DNA of 5,121 nucleotides. Origin: Candidatus Zixiibacteriota bacterium. GTDB taxonomy: Bacteria > Zixibacteria > MSB-5A5 > WJJR01. Below, piece after piece: positions 1 through 5,121 of this stretch; position 1 is the stretch's first letter; every line of letters starts with the position of its first letter. The stretch spans positions 1 through 5,121 of the forward strand of contig WJJR01000098.1 in assembly GCA_014729565.1 (NCBI GenBank), written 5' to 3'. Made by a program: the position numbers and the translations under genes. The notes beneath the pieces are model-generated. The model was given only the letters and a program-made list of their open reading frames with translations. It had not been told where the DNA came from and searched no databases.

Positions 1-1193
1 CAATACGACTCGTTGCCGGTGATCGCATAGGACGATTCAACGTCATCGAATGTCAGCGGATTGCCGTCATTGTCGGTGAAGCCGATCGCCAACCGCAGGT
101 TGTTGATCGGATAATTGCTGCGCAACAGCAGCGGCACCGTGAATTCGCACGTCGACTGGTTGTTCCACTCCACTTCACCGAAATCGATCTCGGCTTCGTA
201 CGGTGGCACAGTGACCGATCCATCGTCAGCAGACACGGCGGGCGGATTGAAATTATGTAATTCCTGATCGCAGTCGAGCGCGGTGACCTCGGGCAGGGAC
301 GTGAACCACACGGCACTGGCAATGTCATCGCTGTTTTGAATCACTGTGAAATGCAGCTCATAGAACTCGAGACCCTCGGCTGCCGACGTTCCGAATCCGT
401 CCGGTTTGATATCATAGATGATGATATCGCTCGGACCGTTCCAATACGTATAAGGAGATGCGGACAGACGTCCAGAGGGTGTGAAGAACGGCACGGCGTA
501 GCTGAGGACACTGCCGTCAACGGCAAGGCGGTGAATGAACGAGTTGAAGAGGAATTCGTTATCACAAGATACCGTGACCGTGACTTCTTCGCCGACCAAT
601 GCTGTATCGTGAGAAATCGAGAAGTGAATGTCAATCGGGTTGATCGTCACCGACCCGTCGGTCTTCGTTTCAATAGGATCGGTCTGGCAACCGCCATCGT
701 TGACCAGATAGGTGGTTGGAGAAAAGGGGTCATCCGACGGCGCCCAGGCGATCGGTTCGGTGATATCGTGCACATTCTCGCACGTGGTCGTAAAGTACAA
801 GGTCAGGAAGGTATCGGTGATGACCGGCTGCATCGGTGTCTGCTCGTTAAGCTGACCGATCACCAGGTAACCGTTCTCCATGAACCAGGGGCCGAAGCCA
901 CCCTGCCACTTTCCTCCTTCGGCATGATCGAAAGTCAGGAAGTCGGGTATGTCGAAACGGAAACGGAAGGCTTCGATTTGGTTGTCGCTGCCGATATGCA
1001 CGGGGATTGAAATCACATCACCGAGATCACCCGTAGCGGTCCCAATGATGCCCTCATCATTTGGTGTTTCGCAGTAGCTTAACTTCGGTGGTGGCGGTCC
1101 GACGACGGCTTGCACCGACATCGGGGTTGCGATTATTCCAGCCAGTACGCTGCATAAGACCAGCGTGAGTACCAATCCGTTGCGGTTGAACAT
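1..1193 (-). CDS. Secreted protein with tandem cohesin-like domains (C-terminus outside window)
   Basis: The frame is open from an ATG at 1193-1191 to the window edge, giving 397 complete codons with no stop. A GGAGGA ribosome site sits just upstream. Residues 1-29 form a signal peptide: a short N-terminus with Arg4, a hydrophobic core (about 7-22), and a probable cleavage after Val-Gln-Ala29. Two repeats of about 145 residues follow, roughly 54-184 and 187-329, ending in DGSVTI (179-184) and DGSVTV (324-329). A third starts near 334 and is cut by the window. Repeat 1 has the cohesin/carbohydrate-binding beta-sandwich pattern: GDVISIPV (58-65), then IEAFRFRFDIP and a LTFDHAE segment near 86-92. 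Cysteines at 138, 169, 210, 308 and 349 could form disulfides after export. The protein is probably extracellular or surface-attached, with a structural or binding role. No catalytic motif is visible and the ligand is unknown. The cohesin assignment rests on pattern only; a generic Ig-like sandwich is the alternative. Confidence 0.85.
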   Translation of the reverse strand, partial: MFNRNGLVLTLVLCSVLAGIIATPMSVQAVVGPPPPKLSYCETPNDEGIIGTATGDLGDVISIPVHIGSDNQIEAFRFRFDIPDFLTFDHAEGGKWQGGFGPWFMENGYLVIGQLNEQTPMQPVITDTFLTLYFTTTCENVHDITEPIAWAPSDDPFSPTTYLVNDGGCQTDPIETKTDGSVTINPIDIHFSISHDTALVGEEVTVTVSCDNEFLFNSFIHRLAVDGSVLSYAVPFFTPSGRLSASPYTYWNGPSDIIIYDIKPDGFGTSAAEGLEFYELHFTVIQNSDDIASAVWFTSLPEVTALDCDQELHNFNPPAVSADDGSVTVPPYEAEIDFGEVEWNNQSTCEFTVPLLLRSNYPINNLRLAIGFTDNDGNPLTFDDVESSYAITGNESY

Positions 1194-1196
1194 AAA

Positions 1197-1202
1197 TCCT
1201 CC
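1197..1202 (-). promoter_or_regulatory. Ribosome binding site of the cohesin-like gene
   Basis: On the minus strand this reads GGAGGA, three bases before the ATG at 1193. It is a near-perfect Shine-Dalgarno match with rather short spacing. It decides the start, because the next base run is the signal peptide in the same frame. An overlapping ATG a few bases upstream lies in another frame that runs antisense to nothing and is not used here. Confidence 0.7.
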
Positions 1203-1356
1203 ATTGTGTTGTTGTCCCTACACAACGACGGGGAGAGTTGACGTATTGTACGGCATTCCATCTGCCGTCTTCCGGAGATCACGTTGCGGGTGGAGTCCGG
1301 CACTGCGGTGTGAGCGGGCACATCGCGATCCCTCCCTGGATGTCCACTTCGACCCA

Positions 1357-1380
1357 CAGATGTGTACACAGACGTGTACA
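1357..1380. repeat. Tandem 12-bp repeat containing two TGTACA palindromes
   Basis: CAGATGTGTACA (1357-1368) is followed directly by CAGACGTGTACA (1369-1380), with one mismatch between the copies. Each copy ends in the self-complementary hexamer TGTACA (1363-1368 and 1375-1380), so the sites are 12 bp apart, about one helical turn, on the same face of the DNA. It lies about 165 bp upstream of the start of the cohesin-like gene, between that gene and the candidate promoter at 1464-1491. A regulator site or a chance duplication are both possible. Confidence 0.5.
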
Positions 1381-1463
1381 GCACTCTGGTTCGCACCTTC
1401 CCAGTGGCGCGAGGAAATTCAATTGTGCGTGTGCCTAGTCTCGCTGATCCTTGACCCAACAGC

Positions 1464-1491
1464 AAAATAGCGTTTCCTGCCGGGAAGTCAA
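1464..1491 (-). promoter_or_regulatory. Possible promoter for the cohesin-like gene
   Basis: On the minus strand TTGACT (1491-1486) is followed after 16 bases by TATTTT (1469-1464), a fair sigma-70-like pair with five and four matches to consensus. The TATTTTG segment also partly resembles the TAnnTTTG element of Bacteroidetes promoters. It would give a leader of about 265 bases, which is long, so a nearer promoter is possible. Pattern evidence only. Confidence 0.3.
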
Positions 1492-1573
1492 GAGATCGTC
1501 GGGAGTAGTGTCCGTGTCTCTGAGGTCCTGTCTTGTATTATGGTTGTGACAGTGGATTACCCGTCACCCCGCC

Positions 1574-1596
1574 CCTCTCCCCCTAAGGGGGAGAGG
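1574..1596. repeat. GC-rich perfect palindrome, REP-like
   Basis: Two perfectly complementary 10-base arms, CCTCTCCCCC (1574-1583) and GGGGGAGAGG (1587-1596), enclose a TAA loop. The C-rich flank (CACCCCGCC just before it) gives the whole element a strongly strand-biased look. Pyrimidine-rich palindromes of this shape are common as dispersed intergenic repeats in many bacterial genomes. There is no T-run on either side, so an intrinsic terminator is less likely. Whether it is repeated in this genome cannot be seen from one window. Confidence 0.55.
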
Positions 1597-1626
1597 CTGA
1601 TCAATGAAGTTTGAGAGACAGTGTAG

Positions 1627-1646
1627 GGGCACAGCCTGCCGTGCCC
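1627..1646. repeat. Imperfect palindrome GGGCAC-N8-GTGCCC
   Basis: GGGCAC (1627-1632) and GTGCCC (1641-1646) are exact complements around an 8-base loop, preceded by GTAG. It lies 30 bases from the palindrome at 1574-1596 and 32 bases from the terminator hairpin, so three hairpin-forming elements are lined up behind nfnB. It is probably part of the same dispersed repeat unit; that is inference from form and location. Confidence 0.4.
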
Positions 1647-1678
1647 GACGACTTGCTATTACGATGGCTCACAATCGA

Positions 1679-1712
1679 AACAGCACCCGCAATTCGTATT
1701 GCGGGTGCTGTT
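1679..1712 (-). terminator. Intrinsic terminator hairpin after nfnB
   Basis: A perfect 15-bp stem (1679-1693 paired with 1698-1712) closes a 4-base loop. It begins 28 bases beyond the nfnB stop in the direction of transcription. On the minus-strand RNA the stem is followed by a moderately U-rich stretch (UUUCGAUUGU). The tail is weaker than in textbook terminators, but stem length, G+C content and position fit the end of the nfnAB transcript. No gene on the plus strand approaches it, so termination of minus-strand transcripts is the natural reading. Confidence 0.75.
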
Positions 1713-1740
1713 GTCATGAAAGACGGTGTGAGTGGAAATC

Positions 1741-3210
1741 TTAAACCGCTTCGAGTGCAGTCGCTTCGACGGGCATGTCGAGGCCTTTGCGTTCGATCAG
1801 CCAGTTGTGCAATCCGAGCGCCGCGGTGCGCGCCTGACCCATGGCCAATATGACCGTCGCGCCGCCGGTGATGACATCGCCGGCCGCGAACACACCTTCT
1901 TTGGAGGTTTCACCGGTTTCTTTGTTTACCTGAACCACGCCCCATTTGTTCGTTTCAATTTCGGGCGTTGAATCGGTGATCAACGGGTTGACACCGAAGC
2001 CCAATGCGAGCACGACGGTATCAACGTCGTAGACTTCTTCGGAACCGGGGATCGGAACGGGACGGCGGCGTCCGGAGGCGTCGGGCTCGCCCAATTCCAT
2101 TTTCTGCACCTCAATCTGTTTGACGAAGTAGTTGTCGTCGCCAATGAAGCGCGTCGGGGCGGTCAGCCAGTGGAACTGCACGCCTTCCTGAATGGCGTGC
2201 TCGAGTTCCTCCGTCCGTGCCGGTGCTTCGTTGCGCGTGCGACGGTAGAAAATGTGCACCTCCTCCGGCGACATGCGAAGGGACACGCGCGCCGCATCCA
2301 TCGCCGTATTGCCGGCGCCAATGACGGCGACCCGCTGACCGCAGTAGACCGGAGTCGCGTTGTTTGGGAACTGATCCGCGCGCATCAGGTTGATGCGTGT
2401 CAGATACTCATTGGCCGAGTAGATACCGTTAAGATTTTCACCGGGCAGATTGGTAAACCATGGGAGCCCCGCGCCGGTGCCGACGAAGATGGCGTCGCAG
2501 CCTTCTTCATTTAGTAGCTCGTCGATTGTGACCACTTTGCCGACCGGTGCATTGAGGATAATCTCAACGCCCATCTGCTTGAGCACGTCGATTTCCGCTT
2601 CGATGACTTCGGCGGGCAGACGGAAACGTGGGATACCGTAGAACAGTACGCCACCGGGACGGTGGAGCGCCTCGAAGATCGTGACTGTGTGGCCGCGCTT
2701 GGCCAACTCGAAGGCGGCGGTCAATCCGGCCGGACCCGATCCGACAACCGCGACTTTGCATCCGGTCGGTTCGCCAACGTTCGGGATGCGGACTTCTCCG
2801 GTGCTGCGTTCGTAGTCGGCGACAAACCGTTCCAGCATGCCGATGCCGATCGGATGCTTCTTCTTTCCGACCAAACAGAGCTTCTCGCACTGTTCGTCCT
2901 GCGGACACACCCGTCCACAAATGGCCGGGAGGATATTGGTTTCTTTAATCTTCCAGGCCGCTTCGACGAACTTCCCTTCGACAATCAGTGTGAGAAACGC
3001 CGGGATGTCGACGCCGACCGGGCATCCGCTCATACACGTCGGCTTGCGGCATTCGAGGCAGCGACGCGCCTCGAGCATTGCCATGTCCGGCGTTAGGCCC
3101 AGCGGGACTTCCGTGAAGTTGCGAACACGGTCCTGGGCATCCTGTTCCGGCATCTGCTGCCGGGGAACCTGCATGCGTTCTTTCGGTGTCAGTGGATTGG
3201 CAGAGGTCAT
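1741..3210 (-). CDS. nfnB: NfnB-type large subunit, NADPH-dependent ferredoxin:NAD(P) oxidoreductase (GltA/glutamate synthase small-chain-like)
   Basis: The 489-residue product matches the FAD/NAD(P) oxidoreductase family shared by NfnB and the glutamate synthase small chain, often annotated gltA. An N-terminal helical iron-sulfur domain carries Cys51, 54, 59, 63 and Cys98, 102, 108, 112, enough for two [4Fe-4S] clusters. The FAD-binding fold starts at VAVVGSGPAGL (153-163), with a RPGGVLFYGIP segment at 184-194. The second nucleotide-binding fold is at VAVIGAGNTAMDAAR (294-308), and the C-terminal FAD motif GDVITGGATV is at 444-453. In known Nfn complexes this subunit handles NADPH and ferredoxin and bifurcates electrons at its FAD. 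The partner nfnA lies 19 bases upstream, which favours Nfn over a true glutamate synthase; no large glutamate synthase chain is present. The start has only a weak AGAGA site. Family similarity begins near Met13, so Met13 is an alternative start. Cytoplasmic. Confidence 0.93.
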   Translation of the reverse strand: MTSANPLTPKERMQVPRQQMPEQDAQDRVRNFTEVPLGLTPDMAMLEARRCLECRKPTCMSGCPVGVDIPAFLTLIVEGKFVEAAWKIKETNILPAICGRVCPQDEQCEKLCLVGKKKHPIGIGMLERFVADYERSTGEVRIPNVGEPTGCKVAVVGSGPAGLTAAFELAKRGHTVTIFEALHRPGGVLFYGIPRFRLPAEVIEAEIDVLKQMGVEIILNAPVGKVVTIDELLNEEGCDAIFVGTGAGLPWFTNLPGENLNGIYSANEYLTRINLMRADQFPNNATPVYCGQRVAVIGAGNTAMDAARVSLRMSPEEVHIFYRRTRNEAPARTEELEHAIQEGVQFHWLTAPTRFIGDDNYFVKQIEVQKMELGEPDASGRRRPVPIPGSEEVYDVDTVVLALGFGVNPLITDSTPEIETNKWGVVQVNKETGETSKEGVFAAGDVITGGATVILAMGQARTAALGLHNWLIERKGLDMPVEATALEAV

Positions 3211-3229
3211 TGTTGTCTCTTTCTATCGG

Positions 3230-4075
3230 TCATGTCAACGTCGCGACTTGTTCATCGATTTTGCAGGAGTGGTCGAGCGCCGCCTTTTCCTGCGCTGCAT
3301 ACATCTTCTGACGCAACACCAGTTCGTCGTAATTCACCTGGTGACCGTCGAAGTCGGGGCCATGGAAACACGCAAACTTGGTTTCGCCGCCGACTGTCAC
3401 ACGGCAGCCGCCGCACATGCCGGTCCCATCGACCATCACCGCATTGAGCGAGACAATCGTCGGGATTTGCTTCTCGCGCGTCAGATCACTCACCGCGCGC
3501 ATCATCGGGACCGGACCGACCGCAAGTATCGCGCCGATGGTTTCCGTTTCGAGCAACGGTTCCAGTGCGTGTGTCACAAAGCCTTTGATTCCGTAGGAGC
3601 CATCGTTGGTGGTGATATACGTGTCATCACAAATGGAGCGCATGTCGTCTTCGACCAGGACGAGGTCCTTAGTCCGCGCGCCGATGATGCCGATCACACG
3701 CCGTCCCTGGGCCCTGGCTTCGCGTGCATTTGGCAATACCGCTCCAGCGCCGTAGCCGCCGCCGATCACGACGAGCGTATCATTCTCCGGCAATTCGGTG
3801 CGACGTCCCAGTGGCCCGACCACGTCGAGGAGCGCATCGCCGACCGTCATAGCGTTGAGTCTTTTGGTGGTATACCCGACGCCCTGTACAATCAGACGAA
3901 TCCAACCGTCCTCGCGATGCCATTCGGCGAGGGAGAGCGGTATCCGTTCGCCATCGTCATCGATGCGAATGATGACGAAATGCCCCGGCTGGGCTTTGCG
4001 CGCCACCATCGGCGCCTCGATGCGGAACATCACGGTGTCAGGAGCAACGTCAGTTCGTTCAATGATCTTGTGCAT
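3230..4075 (-). CDS. nfnA: NfnA-type small subunit, FAD/NAD-binding [2Fe-2S] protein (sulfide dehydrogenase/PyrK-like)
   Basis: The 281-residue product has the ferredoxin-reductase fold found in NfnA, SudB and PyrK. Residues 1-95 form the FAD-binding barrel, with the FAD-contacting ERIPLSLAE at 43-51. The nucleotide-binding domain starts at LVVIGGGYGAGAVLP (101-115). Its glycine loop departs from the more usual GGGxGxAP form. Near the C-terminus DGTGMCGGCRV (216-226) plus Cys236 supply Asp216, Cys221, Cys224 and Cys236, the Asp/three-Cys set described for the [2Fe-2S] cluster of NfnA. The conserved tail FDGHQVNYDEL follows at 242-252. In the complex this subunit exchanges electrons with NADH, while NfnB handles NADPH and ferredoxin. 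The start is supported by GAGG five bases upstream and by full-length family agreement from Met1. It is first in a two-gene operon with nfnB. A stand-alone sulfide dehydrogenase role is the main alternative. Confidence 0.92.
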   Translation of the reverse strand: MHKIIERTDVAPDTVMFRIEAPMVARKAQPGHFVIIRIDDDGERIPLSLAEWHREDGWIRLIVQGVGYTTKRLNAMTVGDALLDVVGPLGRRTELPENDTLVVIGGGYGAGAVLPNAREARAQGRRVIGIIGARTKDLVLVEDDMRSICDDTYITTNDGSYGIKGFVTHALEPLLETETIGAILAVGPVPMMRAVSDLTREKQIPTIVSLNAVMVDGTGMCGGCRVTVGGETKFACFHGPDFDGHQVNYDELVLRQKMYAAQEKAALDHSCKIDEQVATLT

Positions 4076-4080
4076 GCTGT

Positions 4081-4084
4081 CCTC
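4081..4084 (-). promoter_or_regulatory. Ribosome binding site of nfnA
   Basis: GAGG on the minus strand lies five bases before the ATG at 4075. It is a better site than the AGAGA in front of nfnB, which may depend partly on coupled translation across the 19-base gap. Confidence 0.6.
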
Positions 4085-4091
4085 AGTAGGC

Positions 4092-4121
4092 TAAGTACCT
4101 GTTCAAACGCAAGATCGTGAA
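4092..4121 (-). promoter_or_regulatory. Weak candidate promoter of nfnAB
   Basis: On the minus strand TTCACG (4121-4116) and TACTTA (4097-4092) are 18 bases apart and could serve as -35 and -10 elements. The match is poor at -35, as expected if an activator helps, and that hexamer overlaps the palindrome at 4117-4130. The resulting leader would be very short. A promoter further upstream is equally possible. Confidence 0.25.
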
Positions 4122-4130
4122 TGCATTCAC
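4117..4130. promoter_or_regulatory. Perfect 14-bp palindrome, CRP/FNR-family-like operator
   Basis: GTGAATGCATTCAC reads identically on both strands. It has the GTGA-N6-TCAC core of sites bound by CRP/FNR-family regulators, with an A after the right half-site completing TCACA on one side. Its centre is 48 bases upstream of the nfnA start codon. That position suits either activation or repression of nfnAB. The symmetry is seen directly; the regulator family is inferred from the half-site. Confidence 0.5.
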
Positions 4131-4147
4131 AATATCGCTGCGATTAA

Positions 4148-4163
4148 CGGCCTTTTGCGGCCG
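4148..4163 (-). terminator. Small GC hairpin, possible part of a terminator
   Basis: CGGCC and GGCCG (five perfect pairs) enclose a 6-base loop. On the minus-strand RNA the stem is followed by UUAAU, a short weak U-tail. Together with the 9-bp hairpin just before it, it could end transcription of the TolB-like gene, whose stop is about 150 bases away. The short stem and poor tail keep this tentative. Confidence 0.3.
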
Positions 4164-4165
4164 GT

Positions 4166-4189
4166 GTTAGTCCCAAACAGGGGACTAAC
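4166..4189 (-). terminator. Perfect 9-bp hairpin between the TolB-like gene and nfnA
   Basis: GTTAGTCCC (4166-4174) and GGGACTAAC (4181-4189) pair perfectly around the loop AAACAG. It is the strongest RNA hairpin in this gap and lies about 126 bases past the TolB-like stop. No T-run follows on the minus strand, so it may instead stabilise a 3' end, serve as an operator, or belong to the nfnA leader. Confidence 0.4.
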
Positions 4190-4212
4190 CGTCGTCTTTA
4201 CGTGAAAACGCG

Positions 4213-4254
4213 GTCAAAAGCAATCGTCCAATCGGTCATTTTGACAAGACGATT
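4213..4254. repeat. Two overlapping 7-bp inverted repeats
   Basis: GTCAAAA (4213-4219) pairs with TTTTGAC (4239-4245), and AATCGTC (4222-4228) pairs with GACGATT (4248-4254). The pairs interleave, so only one can form at a time in a single RNA or DNA strand. TTTTGAC recurs at 4259-4265 followed again by GAT, and CGGTCA occurs twice (4211-4216 and 4233-4238). The function is unknown; an operator cluster or chance in an AT-richer stretch are both open. Confidence 0.35.
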
Positions 4255-4315
4255 CGGGTTTTGACGATGGAAACGATCTCAGATAACTCGGTCGATTGGT
4301 TACTGCGCACGACCG

Positions 4316-5121
4316 CTATTTCGATGTCACCCGCACCACGTGAATCTCCGACGTCTCGTATCCATACTTCGATTCAAACCATGTGTAGCGTGCGAACGCA
4401 ACATGTTCACCGCTCGGGGCCCAAGTCGGCTGGCGGTCGTCGGTAGCGGTGTCATTGGCGATCATGCGCACGTTCGTGCCATCGGCATTGGCGATGTAAA
4501 TCCGGGACTGTCCTGTCCGCAGCGAGGCGAACGCGATCTGTTGGCCATCGGGCGACCAGACCGGCCAGCCATCATACGACGGGCTGTCGGCAAGCGTATA
4601 CAGGTCGTTGCCCTCCGCATCGAGAACGACAACATCCCAATCTTCGTGGGAGATGATCCGCCGGCATACAATTCTGGATTCATCGGGCGACCACGAGGCG
4701 TACGTTTCGACTGCCGCGGAGTGGGTGATGCGCTGCACATCCGAGCCGTCGGCGGCCATTCTGTAGACATCGACATTCAGCGAATCCGGCGCATTCGGGT
4801 CGGGACGCTCGGAGCAGAAGATGATGCGTTGGCCATCCTCAGACCAATACGGATGCTGATCGGCGAATTCGTTGTCTGACAGGTTTTGTTGATTGCTGCC
4901 ATCAGCATCCATCACGTAAATCTGTGAATGTCCGTCCCGGAACGACTGGAAGGCGATCCGGGACCCGTCAGGCGACCAGACCGGCGTCCCATCGCGCTCG
5001 GGTGCATCGGTTAATTGTGTGCGTGACCAGTCGCTCAGATCGAGCACGTACACGTCGAAATCGCCATCAGCGTTGGACATGTAAGCGACTCTCCCGCCAT
5101 CGGGATGGTAGTCCGGATAGG
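4316..5121 (-). CDS. TolB-like PD40 beta-propeller protein (N-terminus outside window)
   Basis: The frame runs from the window edge to a TAG at 4318-4316, giving 267 visible codons. The first in-frame ATG (5080) is not the start, because the 13 codons before it (including HPDGGRVAY) already complete a propeller repeat. Six PD40 repeats spaced 43 to 51 residues apart are visible. Their cores are HPDG (5-8), WSPDG (48-52), WSEDG (92-96), WSPDE (143-147), WSPDG (188-192) and WAPSG (233-237), each followed by a strand such as RIAF and a xIYVxDxDG segment. Six repeats would close one six-bladed propeller, like the C-terminal domain of TolB, and the protein ends soon after the last one. Such proteins are usually periplasmic or envelope-associated and bind other proteins. 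No tol-pal genes or TolB N-terminal domain are visible, so calling it tolB is not justified. The transcript is read toward nfnA, but a 240-base gap with hairpins argues for a separate unit. Confidence 0.88.
   Translation of the reverse strand, partial: YPDYHPDGGRVAYMSNADGDFDVYVLDLSDWSRTQLTDAPERDGTPVWSPDGSRIAFQSFRDGHSQIYVMDADGSNQQNLSDNEFADQHPYWSEDGQRIIFCSERPDPNAPDSLNVDVYRMAADGSDVQRITHSAAVETYASWSPDESRIVCRRIISHEDWDVVVLDAEGNDLYTLADSPSYDGWPVWSPDGQQIAFASLRTGQSRIYIANADGTNVRMIANDTATDDRQPTWAPSGEHVAFARYTWFESKYGYETSEIHVVRVTSK

Larger units (their letters stand above)
1194..1740. other. Intergenic region of about 550 bases without a credible gene
   Basis: This gap separates the nfnB stop from the start of the cohesin-like gene. 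Short open frames exist on both strands, but none has a ribosome site with protein-like composition, and the longest overlap the secreted-protein gene. Contents from low to high coordinate: the ribosome site at 1197-1202; a TACAAT hexamer on the minus strand (1250-1245) that could be a -10 element but lacks a recognisable -35; a 12-bp tandem repeat at 1357-1380; a possible promoter at 1464-1491; two GC-rich palindromes at 1574-1596 and 1627-1646; and the nfnB terminator hairpin at 1679-1712. The rest (about 1261-1350 and 1381-1460) shows nothing I can name. Confidence 0.7.
4076..4315. other. Gap between the TolB-like gene and nfnA, rich in inverted repeats
   Basis: No credible gene lies here. 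Going up from nfnA it holds the ribosome site, a candidate promoter, the CRP-like palindrome (4117-4130), an 11-base palindrome ATCGC-T-GCGAT (4134-4144), a 5-bp hairpin (4148-4163), a 9-bp hairpin (4166-4189) and a cluster of 7-bp inverted repeats (4213-4254). The last ~50 bases before the TolB-like stop show nothing further except a third TTTTGAC (4259-4265). Confidence 0.7.

Noticed and set aside
336..1010. Open frame of 224 codons on the plus strand
   Set aside because: It lies opposite the cohesin-like gene, whose frame is continuous over 397 codons with a signal peptide and ribosome site. The plus-strand translation has no recognisable features.
1133..1465. Minus-strand frame of 110 codons upstream of the cohesin-like gene
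   Set aside because: It overlaps the start and signal peptide of the secreted protein in another frame and has low-complexity, Arg/Ser/Thr-rich composition. The repeated Tyr-Thr-Ser-Val in it only reflects the 12-bp DNA repeat.
1574..1712. A CRISPR array formed by the successive hairpins behind nfnB
   Set aside because: The three palindromes differ from each other in sequence and spacing, so there is no repeated unit with regular spacers.
1741..3210. Classifying nfnB as a genuine glutamate synthase small subunit
   Set aside because: No large glutamate synthase chain is adjacent, while an NfnA-type partner with the Asp/three-Cys [2Fe-2S] motif is directly upstream, the standard Nfn arrangement.
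2837..4120. Open frame of 427 codons on the plus strand spanning both Nfn genes
   Set aside because: It is antisense to two well-supported genes, crosses their junction, and its translation shows no domain or ribosome site. Long antisense frames are expected opposite G+C-rich coding sequence.
4316..5080. Taking the ATG at 5080 as the start of the propeller gene
   Set aside because: In-frame codons upstream to the window edge encode the beginning of a PD40 repeat, so the ATG is internal and the gene is truncated by the window.

Overview
The window looks like a chromosomal fragment from an uncultured or little-studied bacterium. All four recognisable genes lie on the minus strand. The gene types (an Nfn-type ferredoxin/NADP(H) oxidoreductase, a long TolB-like beta-propeller and a secreted protein built of cohesin-like repeats), with moderately high G+C, suggest an anaerobic or facultative member of the FCB group, for example a Zixibacteria-like lineage. 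That assignment is inference from gene content only; no rRNA or other marker gene is present.

In the direction of transcription (high to low coordinates) the layout is as follows. (1) Positions 5121-4316 hold the 3' part of a gene for a TolB/PD40 beta-propeller protein; its start is outside the window. (2) Positions 4315-4076 are a 240-base gap dense in inverted repeats, including a perfect 14-bp palindrome shaped like a CRP/FNR-family operator. (3) Positions 4075-3230 and 3210-1741 encode the two subunits of an NfnAB-type complex, 19 bases apart and almost certainly one operon. NfnA has the FAD/NAD(P) fold and a [2Fe-2S] site; NfnB has eight N-terminal cysteines plus FAD- and NAD(P)-binding folds. 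(4) Positions 1740-1194 are a gap of about 550 bases. It holds a strong hairpin terminator for nfnB, two GC-rich palindromes that look like dispersed repeat units, a tandem 12-bp repeat and a possible promoter for the next gene. (5) Positions 1193-1 encode the first 397 residues of a secreted protein with a clear signal peptide and about two and a half cohesin-like domains. This reading frame is open to the window edge.

The two Nfn subunits would act together in the cytoplasm, balancing NADH, NADPH and reduced ferredoxin pools. The flanking genes encode exported or envelope-type proteins and show no clear functional link to Nfn. I see no CRISPR array, tRNA, rRNA, transposase or defence system. 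The least explained sequence is in the two intergenic regions; no previously undescribed system is convincingly visible.
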